This document shows, in pieces, positions 50,892-59,870 of a stretch of 64,000 nt of DNA. The notes under the pieces were generated by a model, which did no database searches, had not been told where the DNA came from, and saw only the letters and a program-made list of their open reading frames with translations. Source of the DNA: Arthrobacter zhaoxinii (GTDB taxonomy: Bacteria; Actinomycetota; Actinomycetes; Actinomycetales; Micrococcaceae); the NCBI RefSeq assembly GCF_024385505.1, contig NZ_JANFLT010000002.1:186001-250000 (forward strand). Direction: 5' to 3'. Positions within the stretch are counted from its first letter, which is position 1. Each line of letters starts with the position of its first letter. Position numbers and translations under genes: made by a program.

Positions 50892-50918
50892 GATCAGGAA
50901 ACTGTCCGTTCCGCTGCC

Positions 50919-52301
50919 CTAAACCGACCGGGTCTCCCCCGCCCGGTCCGTGAAGGCGGACCGCAGGTCCCCGGCCAGCGCTTCCTCGACCCGGCGGGCC
51001 ATGTCCCGGACCTCCTGCTCATCGGCCACGGCCAGATCCCGGGAAGTGCTCTCCAATACCAGCGAGGACTGCCGGCGGATCTCCTCACGCTGGTCGTCAT
51101 TGACGGCGTTGGCCGCGCAGTCACGCAGCAGCCGCAGGAGCCCGGACAGCACAACCGGCTCCGAGTGCGCGAAGCGCCGCACGGGACCGCAGACCAGGTC
51201 CATGAAGTACCGGTAGTCCCGGCCTGCAGTGACCAGCCGCAGCACACCGGCGGAGTCCGCCTCCCCCTCCGGGCCGAGCCGGCGGCGGGAGATGTCGACC
51301 AACAGATCCGCGCAGTACCCCAACGCATGCGCAGCGGTGATCGGATCGTTGATGCTGGGGGAAATGGCCTTGACCGCAATATCCGTCAGCTGCCGCAGCC
51401 CGAGAGCGGCGTCCTGCTCCGGCGTCCGCTCATAACCGATCTCCAGTGCCTCGGCCAGGGAAGCCCGTACCGCACCCAGCGGGACAACGCCGCCGCTGTC
51501 GCTCCACACCCGGGCCACCGGCGTCCCGAAGGTCACGTGATCGCCCGGCTGCACCTCGATCCGCAGAGTCAGCCCGTGCCGCTGCAGCATCTGGACCAGC
51601 GGCTTGGCCTGCACCGCCTGTACGATGCCGCTGCGGCGGGCCGGGACGACGGTGCCGCCGTCGGGGACGGGGAATTCCTGTACCTCGCCGGCCTCGGAGT
51701 CGGGATAGGTTTCGCGCAGCACCGCCAGGCAGCTCTGATGCGCGTTAAGCATCATGGTGTCCACCCGCAGGGACCGGGTGATGTGCCCGATGAACAGCAG
51801 CAGCACCACGCCGCTGGCAATCCCCAGCACGTAGACCAGGCCCACCACCAGGACCGGGACGGACCGGTCCACTTCCATTCCGTACAGGCCGGTGACGGAG
51901 ACCATGAACGTTCCCATCAGCACGCCAAGAATGGTCTGAGTGCGGGCATCCCGGGCGAACTCGCGCAGCAGCCGCGGCGAAAACTGCTGCGAGGCCAGCT
52001 GCAGGGCCACAACAGTCAGGGAGAACGTCACGGTGGCCGCGGTCATCACGCTGGTGGCCACGGTCTGCAGCAGGCTGCTCGCCGCGTCGACGCCGGCCGG
52101 CCAGATCCAACGTGCCCACGCGACGTCGTCGGCCGGACGGACCTGAAGCAGCAGCAGCGCCAGCAGCACCGCAGCCAGCGAAGCGCTGGTGGGCCAGAAC
52201 CAGAGCGAGGCCCGCAGCGCATCGCGGGACACGTGGAACCGCCGCTCTGGCCCCGGGTGGCTCGGCAGGAAGGTGGATGGACCGTGCACCGTATCGCTCA
52301 T
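50919..52301 (-). CDS. DUF2254 family membrane protein
   Basis: 460 residues from ATG 52301 (AGGGG upstream). Two N-terminal helices plus two further helices (SLWFWPTSASLAAVLLALLLLQ, VMTAATVTFSLTVVALQLASQQFSPRLL, GVLMGTFMVSVTGL and VLVVGLVYVLGIASGVVLLLFIGHI) precede a large soluble C-terminal domain. The SQQFSPRLLREFARD motif is typical of DUF2254. A second characteristic stretch is AVKAISPSINDPITAAHAL. Function of the family is unknown; membrane stress or channel roles have been suggested for relatives. The gene is monocistronic. Confidence 0.87.
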   Translation of the reverse strand: MSDTVHGPSTFLPSHPGPERRFHVSRDALRASLWFWPTSASLAAVLLALLLLQVRPADDVAWARWIWPAGVDAASSLLQTVATSVMTAATVTFSLTVVALQLASQQFSPRLLREFARDARTQTILGVLMGTFMVSVTGLYGMEVDRSVPVLVVGLVYVLGIASGVVLLLFIGHITRSLRVDTMMLNAHQSCLAVLRETYPDSEAGEVQEFPVPDGGTVVPARRSGIVQAVQAKPLVQMLQRHGLTLRIEVQPGDHVTFGTPVARVWSDSGGVVPLGAVRASLAEALEIGYERTPEQDAALGLRQLTDIAVKAISPSINDPITAAHALGYCADLLVDISRRRLGPEGEADSAGVLRLVTAGRDYRYFMDLVCGPVRRFAHSEPVVLSGLLRLLRDCAANAVNDDQREEIRRQSSLVLESTSRDLAVADEQEVRDMARRVEEALAGDLRSAFTDRAGETRSV

Positions 52302-52453
52302 CGAAGCCCCTGGGAGAGTAAAAGTAAGCCTGCTTTCATTGTGCCCGGGTTCGGCATGCGACTCCAATCCGAGGACTGTCTCGTCACGTACCCCCATGAG
52401 ATCGGTCACCAGCAGGCGCATATCGGCAGGGCGGCGAAAAAGCCGGACCTAAC

Positions 52454-52469
52454 GTTGATATAGATCAAC
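52454..52469. promoter_or_regulatory. MarR-type palindrome upstream of the transporter operon
   Basis: GTTGATATAGATCAAC is a perfect 16-bp palindrome with 6-bp arms and a 4-base centre (TATAGA inside it could serve as -10). It is 24 bp before the DHA2 transporter, whose operon ends with a MarR gene, the probable binder. Confidence 0.6.
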
Positions 52470-52493
52470 TTTTCCCAGCTTTTTGGAGTGCGC

Positions 52494-54224
52494 ATGTCCG
52501 TTTCCCCTGCCCGGGAGGGCGCTTCCCCCTCAACGCGAGCCGAGGCGCGCGCCGAGGCCAAACGCAAGCACCGCGCCGTCCTCCAGGCTCTGACCGGCCT
52601 GCTGCTGGGCATGTTCGTCTCGATGCTGGCCAACACGGTGGTCAGCACCTCGCTGCCGGTGATCATTTCCGATCTCGACGGCGACCAGGCAGCCTTCACC
52701 TGGGTGGTTACCGCCACCCTGCTGGCCACCGCGGTCTCCACCCCGGTCTGGGGCAAGCTCGCTGACCTGCTCAACCGCAAGGTCCTGATCCAGCTGGCCT
52801 TGATCATCTTCATCGTGGCCAGTGCCGCGGCAGGTTTCGCCCACAACACCGACTGGCTGATCGCCATGCGCGTGATCCAGGGCATCGGCGCCGGCGGCCT
52901 CGGTGCGCTGACCCAGATTGTCATGGCGGACATTGTTTCCCCGCGTGAACGCGGCCGCTACATGGGCCTGTTCGGTGCCGTGATGGCCCTGTCCACGGTG
53001 GGTGGCCCGCTGATCGGCGGTGTCATCACGGACACCGTCAACTGGCGCTGGAACTTCTACGTCGCGGTGCCGCTGGCCGTCGTCGCACTGGTGATGATCC
53101 AGAAGACCCTGCATCTGCCCCCGCTGAAGAAGCGAAAGGTCCAGATCGACTACGCCGGCATCGTGCTGCTTTCGGCATCCGTGTCCTGCCTGCTCGTCTG
53201 GGTCTCCCTGGTGGGCAGCGACTTCGGCTGGGCCAGTGCCGCCACGGCATGGATGGTGGGCGGTTCCCTGCTGGGCCTCGCCGCGTTTGTGGCCGTGGAG
53301 CGATCAGCTACGGAGCCGCTGATCCCGCTGAGCCTGTTCCGCAACCGGACCTTCACCTTCTCCGTGATCGGATCACTCTCCGTCGGAGTCGCCATGTTCG
53401 GCACCACCGTCTTCCTGTCCCAGTACATGCAGCTGGCCCGCGGCGCCTCCGCGACCATGTCCGGGTTGATGACCATCCCGATGATGGCCGGCCTGCTGAT
53501 CATCTCCACACTGGTGGGCCGGATGATCACCAAGACCGGCAAGTGGAAGGCCTACGTGGTGGTCGGGTCCGTACTGCTGACCGTCGGGCTGGTCCTGATG
53601 GGCACCATCGAATACGACACCGACTTCTGGCTGGTCTCCGTGTACATGTTCCTGCTCGGCGCCGGCGTGGGCATGGTGATGCAGAACCTGGTCCTCGTGG
53701 TGCAGAACGACGTTCCCACCCGGGACCTCGGCGTCGCCAGCTCCAGCATCAACTTCTTCCGCACCATCGGCGGCACCGTCGGTGTCTCCGCCCTCGGCGC
53801 CGTGCTGGCCACCCAGGTGACGGACCGGCTGGCCGCGAAACAGGGCGAGCTGATGGCTGCCATCGGCGCACTCGGTGCGGAGGGCAAGGAAGTGGCCGAT
53901 TCACTGGCCTCCGGCACCATCCCGGATGTGAACTCGCTGCCCGAATCGGTGCGCTTCATTGTGGAATCGGTCTACGGCTCCTCCGTGGCGCACATCTTCA
54001 TGATCGCGGCGCCGCTGGGGATCCTGACCCTGCTGGCGGTGCTGTTCCTGCCGAACCTGCCGCTGGGCAGCCTGACCCGGCACGAGAAGATGCAGGCCGA
54101 GGAATCCGCAGTGGCCCCTGCCGGCTCCGCGGAAACGGTAGCCCACGTATCCGAGCACACCGCCGGGCAGAATCCCGCTGTTCCGTCCGGAAAGGATGTT
54201 CCCTCCGGAAAGGACAACAGCTAG
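52494..54224 (+). CDS. DHA2-family (14-TM) MFS multidrug transporter
   Basis: 576 residues from ATG 52494 (GGAG 5 bases upstream). Fourteen hydrophobic segments are expected. MFS motif A is GKLADLLNRK, and motif C-like is LSTVGGPLIGG. WRWNFYVAVPL is typical of the DHA2/EmrB-like drug:H+ antiporters. The C-terminal tail of about 70 residues is hydrophilic, ending in a repeated VPSGKD. It exports drugs or dyes in exchange for protons. It is followed 1 bp later by a MarR repressor gene and preceded by a palindrome, so it is likely induced by its own substrates. Confidence 0.92.
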   Translation: MSVSPAREGASPSTRAEARAEAKRKHRAVLQALTGLLLGMFVSMLANTVVSTSLPVIISDLDGDQAAFTWVVTATLLATAVSTPVWGKLADLLNRKVLIQLALIIFIVASAAAGFAHNTDWLIAMRVIQGIGAGGLGALTQIVMADIVSPRERGRYMGLFGAVMALSTVGGPLIGGVITDTVNWRWNFYVAVPLAVVALVMIQKTLHLPPLKKRKVQIDYAGIVLLSASVSCLLVWVSLVGSDFGWASAATAWMVGGSLLGLAAFVAVERSATEPLIPLSLFRNRTFTFSVIGSLSVGVAMFGTTVFLSQYMQLARGASATMSGLMTIPMMAGLLIISTLVGRMITKTGKWKAYVVVGSVLLTVGLVLMGTIEYDTDFWLVSVYMFLLGAGVGMVMQNLVLVVQNDVPTRDLGVASSSINFFRTIGGTVGVSALGAVLATQVTDRLAAKQGELMAAIGALGAEGKEVADSLASGTIPDVNSLPESVRFIVESVYGSSVAHIFMIAAPLGILTLLAVLFLPNLPLGSLTRHEKMQAEESAVAPAGSAETVAHVSEHTAGQNPAVPSGKDVPSGKDNS

Positions 54225-54225
54225 C

Positions 54226-54690
54226 GTGGCGACGCCGACGGCCGGGGACTCTGAGAACATCACCTTCGAGTCCTCGGTCCTGGAGGTGGAACACCAGTTC
54301 TCGATGATGCTTGCCGCCGCCCGGCGGTCCGTTAAGCACGCCGCGGCAGCCGTCCACCCTGCCCTGCAGCCGCTGGGTTTCACGGTCCTGATGACCCTGT
54401 ACCGCGGTGGGGAATGCCAGCAGGGCAGTGTTGTCGAAACCCTTCACGTGGACAAGGCACTGCTCAGCCGAACGGTGTCTCAGCTGGAGGCCCTGGGCCT
54501 GGTGGTCCGCCGGACCGATCCCGCGGACGGACGGGTCCAGCTGCTGGATCTGACCGCCGAAGGCCGGGCCCGCTTCGAAGGAGCGAATACAACCAAACGG
54601 TCCAAGCTGCGCGCCCGGCTGCGGAGCTGGACCCCGGCCGAGCTTCGGAACCTCTCTGACCTGCTGCACAAGCTCAACGAGCGGGACTGA
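54226..54690 (+). CDS. MarR-family transcriptional repressor
   Basis: 154 residues from GTG 54226, with AAAGGA upstream and one base after the transporter stop. The winged HTH is visible: GECQQGSVVETLHVDKALLSRTVSQLEALGLVVRRTDPADGRVQLLDLTAEG. It probably represses the transporter operon through the palindrome at 52454 and is released by the exported compound. An ATG at 54196 inside the transporter gene is a less likely start. The 3' end overlaps the convergent histidine kinase gene by 17 bp. Confidence 0.9.
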   Translation: MATPTAGDSENITFESSVLEVEHQFSMMLAAARRSVKHAAAAVHPALQPLGFTVLMTLYRGGECQQGSVVETLHVDKALLSRTVSQLEALGLVVRRTDPADGRVQLLDLTAEGRARFEGANTTKRSKLRARLRSWTPAELRNLSDLLHKLNERD

Positions 54691-56290
54691 TTTCCTCAGC
54701 GTTTACCGCGTTCAGGGGCAGGGACACCGTGAACTCGCTCCCCTGCCCCGGGCTGCTGATGAAGCTCAGCTTCCCGCCGTGCGCCTCCACGATGTTCTTG
54801 GTGATGACCAGTCCCAGCCCCACGCCGGGGACCGCTGAGGCGACGGCACGGCGGGCACGGAAGAACTTGGTGAAGACCTTTTCCTGCTCCGCAATGCTCA
54901 TTCCAATCCCGGTATCCGCCACCCGGAGATGGACTGCCTGCTCGTCCTGCCACAGCCGCACGGTCACCGTTCCGCCGTCGGGGGAATACTTCACGGCATT
55001 GGAGAGCAGGTTATCCACCACCTGGCTCATACGCTGCGGATCCACGTCCGCGGTCAGGGAAGCCGGGATGTCCGATACCAGCTCCACCCGGCCGGCATCC
55101 GCCTTCGGTTCCACTGACTCCACCCCGGCCCGCACAATCTCAGCCAGATCCATCGGACGGCGGTCCATTTTTGTGGCACCGGACGCCACCGACAGCAGAT
55201 CGGACACCAAAGCCAGCAGCCGCTCCGAGTTACGCAGCGCGACGTTCAGGGCCGACTCCACCTGCGGGGGCAGGCCGTCCTCGTCCAGGGCAAGGTCGAG
55301 GTACCCCATGATCGAGGTCAGCGGGGTCCGCAGCTCGTGGGACACGCTGGCCACAAACTCATCCTGCGCCGCCCCGGCACGGACCAGCTTGGTGACATCG
55401 CTGAAGGCAAGCACGGATCCGGGGAAGGATCCCTCGGTTTTGATGGGCCGCGCGGACACGTTGAGGGCCAGCTCGTGTTCACCTGTACCGAACCACACCA
55501 GCTGGTCCGAGAATGACTCGCCGGCGGCGGCCCGCCGAATGGGGTGCTCAGTCTCGGGGACAGGCGTCGTCCGGTCCGGACCATAAATCTGCGGCCCTAC
55601 CCCTGCGAGGGGGATGGGTCCGACGGTCCGGCGCCAGCTCGAGAGCAGATGGGAGTTGGCCAGCAGGGTGTTGCCCTGTGAATCCACTACCAGCAGGCCG
55701 ACGTTGGCGGCGTCCAGCACGGATTCCAGCAATGCCTCACGTTCCCTGCTCTCGAGCAGGTTTGCCTGCAGGATGCGGTCCTTCTCCACGATGGCTTGCT
55801 GCTTTTCCCGGAGTTCCTCCACTGCCACGGCACGGGCAGCTTCGGCCGCTTCGGCCTTCCGCAGTGCCTCCACGAGCTCACGCTCGTAGAGGGTGCGTTT
55901 GGCGGCCTTGAAGGCTGCGATCCGGTCCACCGAGGTGCCGTCGCTGTCTTCGGAACGGACACCGGACAGGAGTACCGGAACCGGCTCCCCGTTCACCGAC
56001 AGCAGCTCCGCGGCCATTTCGTTGAAGCACCCGGACACGGCCAGCTGGGACACCGCATAGGAGGCAAAAACCACCCGGTCACCCACGGGCATCAGGTCGG
56101 TGACGTTGCTGCCGAGCAGTGCGTCCCGGGAACGCCCGGTCCAGGCGGCAAGGGTCTGGTTGACCTCCAGGATGGTTCCATCCGCGGCCAGGACGAGGTG
56201 TCCGGAAGGCGCCGCGTGGAAGTGCTCCTCGTAGGCGCTTCCATGCGGCTGCGGTTGGTTCGCTCCCCGGCCGGTACCGGCGCCGGTCAT
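54674..56290 (-). CDS. PAS-domain sensor histidine kinase coupled to an RsbQ-like hydrolase
   Basis: 538 residues, soluble. Two PAS-type domains come first: AAPSGHLVLAADGTILEVNQTLAAWTGRSRD (about 26-60) and, after a coiled coil (ELVEALRKAEAAEAARAVAVEELREKQQ), LLESVLDAANVGLLVVDSQGNTL. The HisKA phospho-acceptor is His318 in SVSHELRTPLTS. The HATPase N box is DNLLSNAVKYSPDGG, with G1 ADTGIGM. There is no transmembrane segment. Its ATG overlaps the RsbQ-like gene's stop by 4 bp (ATGA). No response regulator lies beside it. The signal is probably made by, or bound with, the RsbQ-like protein. Confidence 0.9.
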   Translation of the reverse strand: MTGAGTGRGANQPQPHGSAYEEHFHAAPSGHLVLAADGTILEVNQTLAAWTGRSRDALLGSNVTDLMPVGDRVVFASYAVSQLAVSGCFNEMAAELLSVNGEPVPVLLSGVRSEDSDGTSVDRIAAFKAAKRTLYERELVEALRKAEAAEAARAVAVEELREKQQAIVEKDRILQANLLESREREALLESVLDAANVGLLVVDSQGNTLLANSHLLSSWRRTVGPIPLAGVGPQIYGPDRTTPVPETEHPIRRAAAGESFSDQLVWFGTGEHELALNVSARPIKTEGSFPGSVLAFSDVTKLVRAGAAQDEFVASVSHELRTPLTSIMGYLDLALDEDGLPPQVESALNVALRNSERLLALVSDLLSVASGATKMDRRPMDLAEIVRAGVESVEPKADAGRVELVSDIPASLTADVDPQRMSQVVDNLLSNAVKYSPDGGTVTVRLWQDEQAVHLRVADTGIGMSIAEQEKVFTKFFRARRAVASAVPGVGLGLVITKNIVEAHGGKLSFISSPGQGSEFTVSLPLNAVNAEEISPAR

Positions 56291-57099
56291 GAGCGAACCA
56301 CCGGTAGGTGTTGGAGGATGGCCTCAACCGTCTCGCGGGGGGAAATGACGTGCGGCATGCTTCCGCGGACGTTCAGCTCCGCCAGCGTACTGCCGGGAAG
56401 GAACCGGTGAAGGTACAACCCCGCCGCTTCAGGAGTAAGCGGGTCGGCCCGGGACTGCAGAATCAGGGCCGGGACCGACACCTGGGGCAGCAGGTGCCGG
56501 ATGTCCGTGGCAAAGGTCATCCGCAGGAAATCCCGCACGTATTCCGGGTGTAGCCGGCACATCTGCTCGGCCATGGCAGCTTCACCCTCCGGGCCGGCGT
56601 CCGGGCCCGCTATTCCCGGAGCCACCATCCGTGCCCAGAGCGGATAGTTTGCCTCCACGGCATCCATCACTCCCTGGATATCCTCCTCCGAGAACCCACC
56701 GGCATATCCGTCGTCGCTGACGTAGCAGGGCGCGGTGCAAAGCAGAACGAGGCGTGCAATCCGTGGAGTCTGCACCGAGGCGGCCACTGCCATCGCGCCG
56801 GCGATGCTGTGCCCCACAATGATGGCCTGCTCCAGGTCCAGAGCATCCAGAATTTCCACCAGGTCCGCCGCATAGCCTTCGAGGACGGCATACTTGGCCG
56901 GGTCATAAGCCTCAGGATCGGCACCGCCGGTTCCTACGTGGTCAAACAACACCACCTTGTAGGTGTCCGTGAATGCCGGCAGGATCGGATTCCAGATCAC
57001 CTGGTCGCAGCCGAAACCCTGCACAAGCATCAGCACCGGACCATCGGCACGCCCCAGCACCCGGACGTTGTTGCGACGGATCACTGTCTGCGCATTCAT
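56287..57099 (-). CDS. rsbQ: RsbQ-like alpha/beta hydrolase
   Basis: 270 residues from ATG 57099. It aligns along its length by eye with Bacillus RsbQ: VQGFGCDQVIWNPILPAF, then VVLFDHVGTGGADPEAYD, GHSIAG (nucleophile Ser98), LCTAPCYVSDDGYAGGFSEEDIQG, ALILQSRADPLTPEAAG (Asp) and GSMPHVISP (His). RsbQ is needed for PAS-domain energy-stress sensing by RsbP and belongs to the KAI2/D14-like hydrolases. Here the downstream partner, overlapped by 4 bp, is a PAS histidine kinase and not an RsbP phosphatase. Confidence 0.9.
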   Translation of the reverse strand: MNAQTVIRRNNVRVLGRADGPVLMLVQGFGCDQVIWNPILPAFTDTYKVVLFDHVGTGGADPEAYDPAKYAVLEGYAADLVEILDALDLEQAIIVGHSIAGAMAVAASVQTPRIARLVLLCTAPCYVSDDGYAGGFSEEDIQGVMDAVEANYPLWARMVAPGIAGPDAGPEGEAAMAEQMCRLHPEYVRDFLRMTFATDIRHLLPQVSVPALILQSRADPLTPEAAGLYLHRFLPGSTLAELNVRGSMPHVISPRETVEAILQHLPVVRS

Positions 57100-57395
57100 C
57101 CTGCTTCTGCCTTCGTCGGGTCCGTGATGAGACCCGGAATTGGAAGAAGTACCGGTCGTATTGCGCATGAAGTTGAGGCCTTATATCGAGACTGTTTCAA
57201 GTACCGGCGAAATTGCCGGAGAGAGAAAGCGGCACGAACGCGCAGAGATTCCCCGTTGCAATCTAACAGAGCCGCAGGTACGGAAGAAATCAATGCAATG
57301 ACATGTACTGCTAATCGGCAGCATCCTTGCCTTTTCGTAGGGCAGCTGCCGATACGGCTCCCGTCATGAAGGAGATTTCACCGTCATACAGAGTC

Positions 57396-57878
57396 CTATT
57401 CCTCCCTGTTCCGGCCAAGATTTCCGAGGATCCGTGCCAGATCCGCCCGGTCTCCGGGCGACAGGACGGAAAAAAATTCATCCGCCTCACGTTTCCGCTC
57501 CGCCAGGACTGTTTCGCGCAGGCGCTCCCCGGCCCCGGTGAGTGACAGCAGGGCAGCCCGCCGGTCGGTCGGATGCGCCCGGCGCTCCACCAGGCCCTTG
57601 GCGGTCAGCTGGTCCACCACCTCCGTGGCGGAACGCGGCGCAATGCGCAGCCGCTCCGCCAACTCCTTCAGCCGCAGCCCGGGCTCACTGCCCGGAGGCA
57701 CATCGGCGTCCCCGCCACCGTTCTGTTCGGCGGCCCGCGCCACCTCGTTCATCGCCCGGAACTGGTGCGGCGTCAGCTCATACGGAGCGAGCTGCTGCAT
57801 CCAGCGTTTCCGCAGTCCGCGGAACGCGGCATGCATCAGGTCACCAAGGGCAGCCGGATCGGCAGGGGCATTCGTCAT
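57396..57878 (-). CDS. MarR-family transcriptional regulator
   Basis: 160 residues from ATG 57878; ATG 57896 is the alternative, and neither has a strong Shine-Dalgarno. The helical N-terminus LGDLMHAAFRGLRKRW and the winged HTH PGLRLKELAERLRIAPRSATEVVDQLTAKGLVERRAHPTDRRAALLSLTGAG are standard MarR. It is divergent from the ABC exporter at 57973. Direct repeats in the region between are its probable operator, so it likely represses the exporter and itself. Confidence 0.88.
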   Translation of the reverse strand: MTNAPADPAALGDLMHAAFRGLRKRWMQQLAPYELTPHQFRAMNEVARAAEQNGGGDADVPPGSEPGLRLKELAERLRIAPRSATEVVDQLTAKGLVERRAHPTDRRAALLSLTGAGERLRETVLAERKREADEFFSVLSPGDRADLARILGNLGRNREE

Positions 57879-57901
57879 GGAGATCAGTCTACTCATTTCA
57901 C

Positions 57902-57926
57902 AGGTAACCACATAATGAGGTAACCT
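57902..57926. promoter_or_regulatory. AGGTAACC direct-repeat operator between marR and the ABC exporter
   Basis: AGGTAACCA (57902-57910) and AGGTAACCT (57918-57926) lie 16 bp apart. The second is itself a perfect 4+1+4 palindrome. They sit just upstream of the MarR start codons, in the divergent promoter region, where a bound dimer could block both genes. Confidence 0.55.
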
Positions 57927-57972
57927 CTGCATTAGCTGCCGATTCGCATCTCCCGGCAGCACAGGAGGAACC

Positions 57973-59832
57973 ATGGCTATTCCCGAAGCGGCCCCGGAGG
58001 GCCCCGGAAGCGGTAGAGGATCAGGCGGCGGCCGCGGCCCCGCAAAACTGAATCCCGCCGACCAAAAACAACTGACCCGGCATCCGGTTCATCTGCGGCG
58101 CATCGCCGCCCTGTTCGCCCCGCACAAGGGGACGATCGCCGTCGTCGTTCTGCTGATCACCGCCTCGTCGGTGGTCGGCCTCGCCCAGCCGTTCCTGGTC
58201 CGCGCCGTGATTGACGACGCGCTGCCGCACGGCAATACCCGCCTGCTGCTGTTCCTCACCGCATCCATGGTGGGGGTGGCCGCGCTGACCGCCGCGATCG
58301 GCGTCGTCCAGACCTGGCTGGCCACCGGCATGGGCCAGCGCGTAATGCACACCCTGCGCGTCCGCCTATTTACCCATTTGCAGGCCCAGTCCCTCGGCTT
58401 CTTCACCCGCACCCGCGGCGGGGAGGTGCAGTCCCGGCTCACGCACGACATCTCCGGCATGCAGTCCGTGGTCACCACCACCGCCACTGGAGTCGCCTCG
58501 AACCTCACGACGGCGGTAGCCACCGCCGTCGCCATGGTGGCCCTCTCCCCCGGGCTCACCCTCATCTCGCTGGTGGTGCTGCCGCCGGCCATCTGGCTTT
58601 CCCGCCGCGTGGCCATTATTCGCCGCGACGTCACCGACGAACGCCAGCGCGAACTTGCCGCCCTGCACACCCAGGTAGAGGAGGGCCTGTCCGTTTCGGG
58701 GGTGCGGCTGGCCAAAACGCTGGGCACTGTTCCGCGCGACGCCGAGCGGTTCCGCGCCCGCTCCGAGACCCTTGTGGGACTGGAGATGCGGAGCCAGCTC
58801 GCCGGCCGCTGGCGGATGGCCACCATGCAGATTGTCTTCGCAGCCATCCCGGCCGTCATTTACCTAGCCGCCGGGTTCCCGGCCACCAGCGGCGACATGA
58901 CCATCGGCACCCTGGTGGCTTTCACCGGGCTGCAGGCCGGCATTTTCCGGCCGGTCATGGGTCTGCTGAACATCGGTGTGCAGTGGGTGACCGCCATGGC
59001 GTTCTTTAGCCGGATCTTCGAATACCTGGACCTCGAGCCGCAGATCCGTCCGGCCGCGCATCCGGTCCGGCTGGATCCGGGCGCGGTGCGCGGCGACGTG
59101 CGGTTTGAGGACGTGCACTTCGCGTACGACGACGGCACCGAAGTCCTGCACGGCATCGACCTGGCGCTGCCCGCCGGGACGGCCACCGCCGTCGTCGGCC
59201 CCACCGGCTCCGGCAAAAGCACCCTCGCGTCCCTGTTGCCGCGGCTCAACGACACTGGTTCCGGCAGTGTGAGCATCGACGGCGTGGATGTACGTAATCT
59301 GGCGCCGGAGGACCTGGTCCGGATTGTCGGCGTCGTCTCGCAGGAGACGTATCTGATTCATGCCTCCATCCGCGAGAACCTGCTGCTGGCCGATCCGCAG
59401 GCGAGCGACGAGCAGCTCTGGTCCGCCCTGGCCGCGGCACAGATGGCCGACACCGTCGGTGCCCTGCCCGAGGGCCTGGACACTCTGGTGGGTGCGCGCG
59501 GCCACCGCTTCTCCGGCGGCGAGCAGCAGCGCCTGGCCATTGCCCGCACCATCCTGCGCAATCCGCCGGTGCTGGTGCTGGACGAGGCCACTTCGGCGCT
59601 GGACAACACCACCGAGGCACAGGTGCAGCTCGCCCTGGAGCGGTTGTCGGCAGGCCGGACCACGCTCACCATCGCGCACCGGCTCTCCACCGTGGAGAAC
59701 GCGGATCAGGTGGTGGTGCTCGACGCCGGCCGGGTTGTCGAGGCAGGCACGCCGGCGGAGCTGCGGGCTGCCGGGGGTGCGTTCGCCCGGCTTGCCGCTC
59801 ATAGCGCCGTGCAGGACGGCGTCATAGCCTAA
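57973..59832 (+). CDS. ABC exporter (fused membrane and ATPase half-transporter)
   Basis: 619 residues. Residues about 45-330 carry the six-helix ABC type-1 membrane domain, and 370-600 the ATPase: Walker A GPTGSGKST, Q-loop VSQETYLIHASI, signature FSGGEQQRLAIAR, Walker B LVLDEATSALD and switch His in IAHRLSTV. A strong AGGAGG precedes the ATG. The N-terminal 25 residues are Gly-rich. It must dimerise to work. Repression by the divergent MarR suggests drug or lipid export. Confidence 0.93.
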   Translation: MAIPEAAPEGPGSGRGSGGGRGPAKLNPADQKQLTRHPVHLRRIAALFAPHKGTIAVVVLLITASSVVGLAQPFLVRAVIDDALPHGNTRLLLFLTASMVGVAALTAAIGVVQTWLATGMGQRVMHTLRVRLFTHLQAQSLGFFTRTRGGEVQSRLTHDISGMQSVVTTTATGVASNLTTAVATAVAMVALSPGLTLISLVVLPPAIWLSRRVAIIRRDVTDERQRELAALHTQVEEGLSVSGVRLAKTLGTVPRDAERFRARSETLVGLEMRSQLAGRWRMATMQIVFAAIPAVIYLAAGFPATSGDMTIGTLVAFTGLQAGIFRPVMGLLNIGVQWVTAMAFFSRIFEYLDLEPQIRPAAHPVRLDPGAVRGDVRFEDVHFAYDDGTEVLHGIDLALPAGTATAVVGPTGSGKSTLASLLPRLNDTGSGSVSIDGVDVRNLAPEDLVRIVGVVSQETYLIHASIRENLLLADPQASDEQLWSALAAAQMADTVGALPEGLDTLVGARGHRFSGGEQQRLAIARTILRNPPVLVLDEATSALDNTTEAQVQLALERLSAGRTTLTIAHRLSTVENADQVVVLDAGRVVEAGTPAELRAAGGAFARLAAHSAVQDGVIA

Positions 59833-59870
59833 CCGCCGCTCATTCCGCCCGGCCTCCGCTTATCCGGCCG

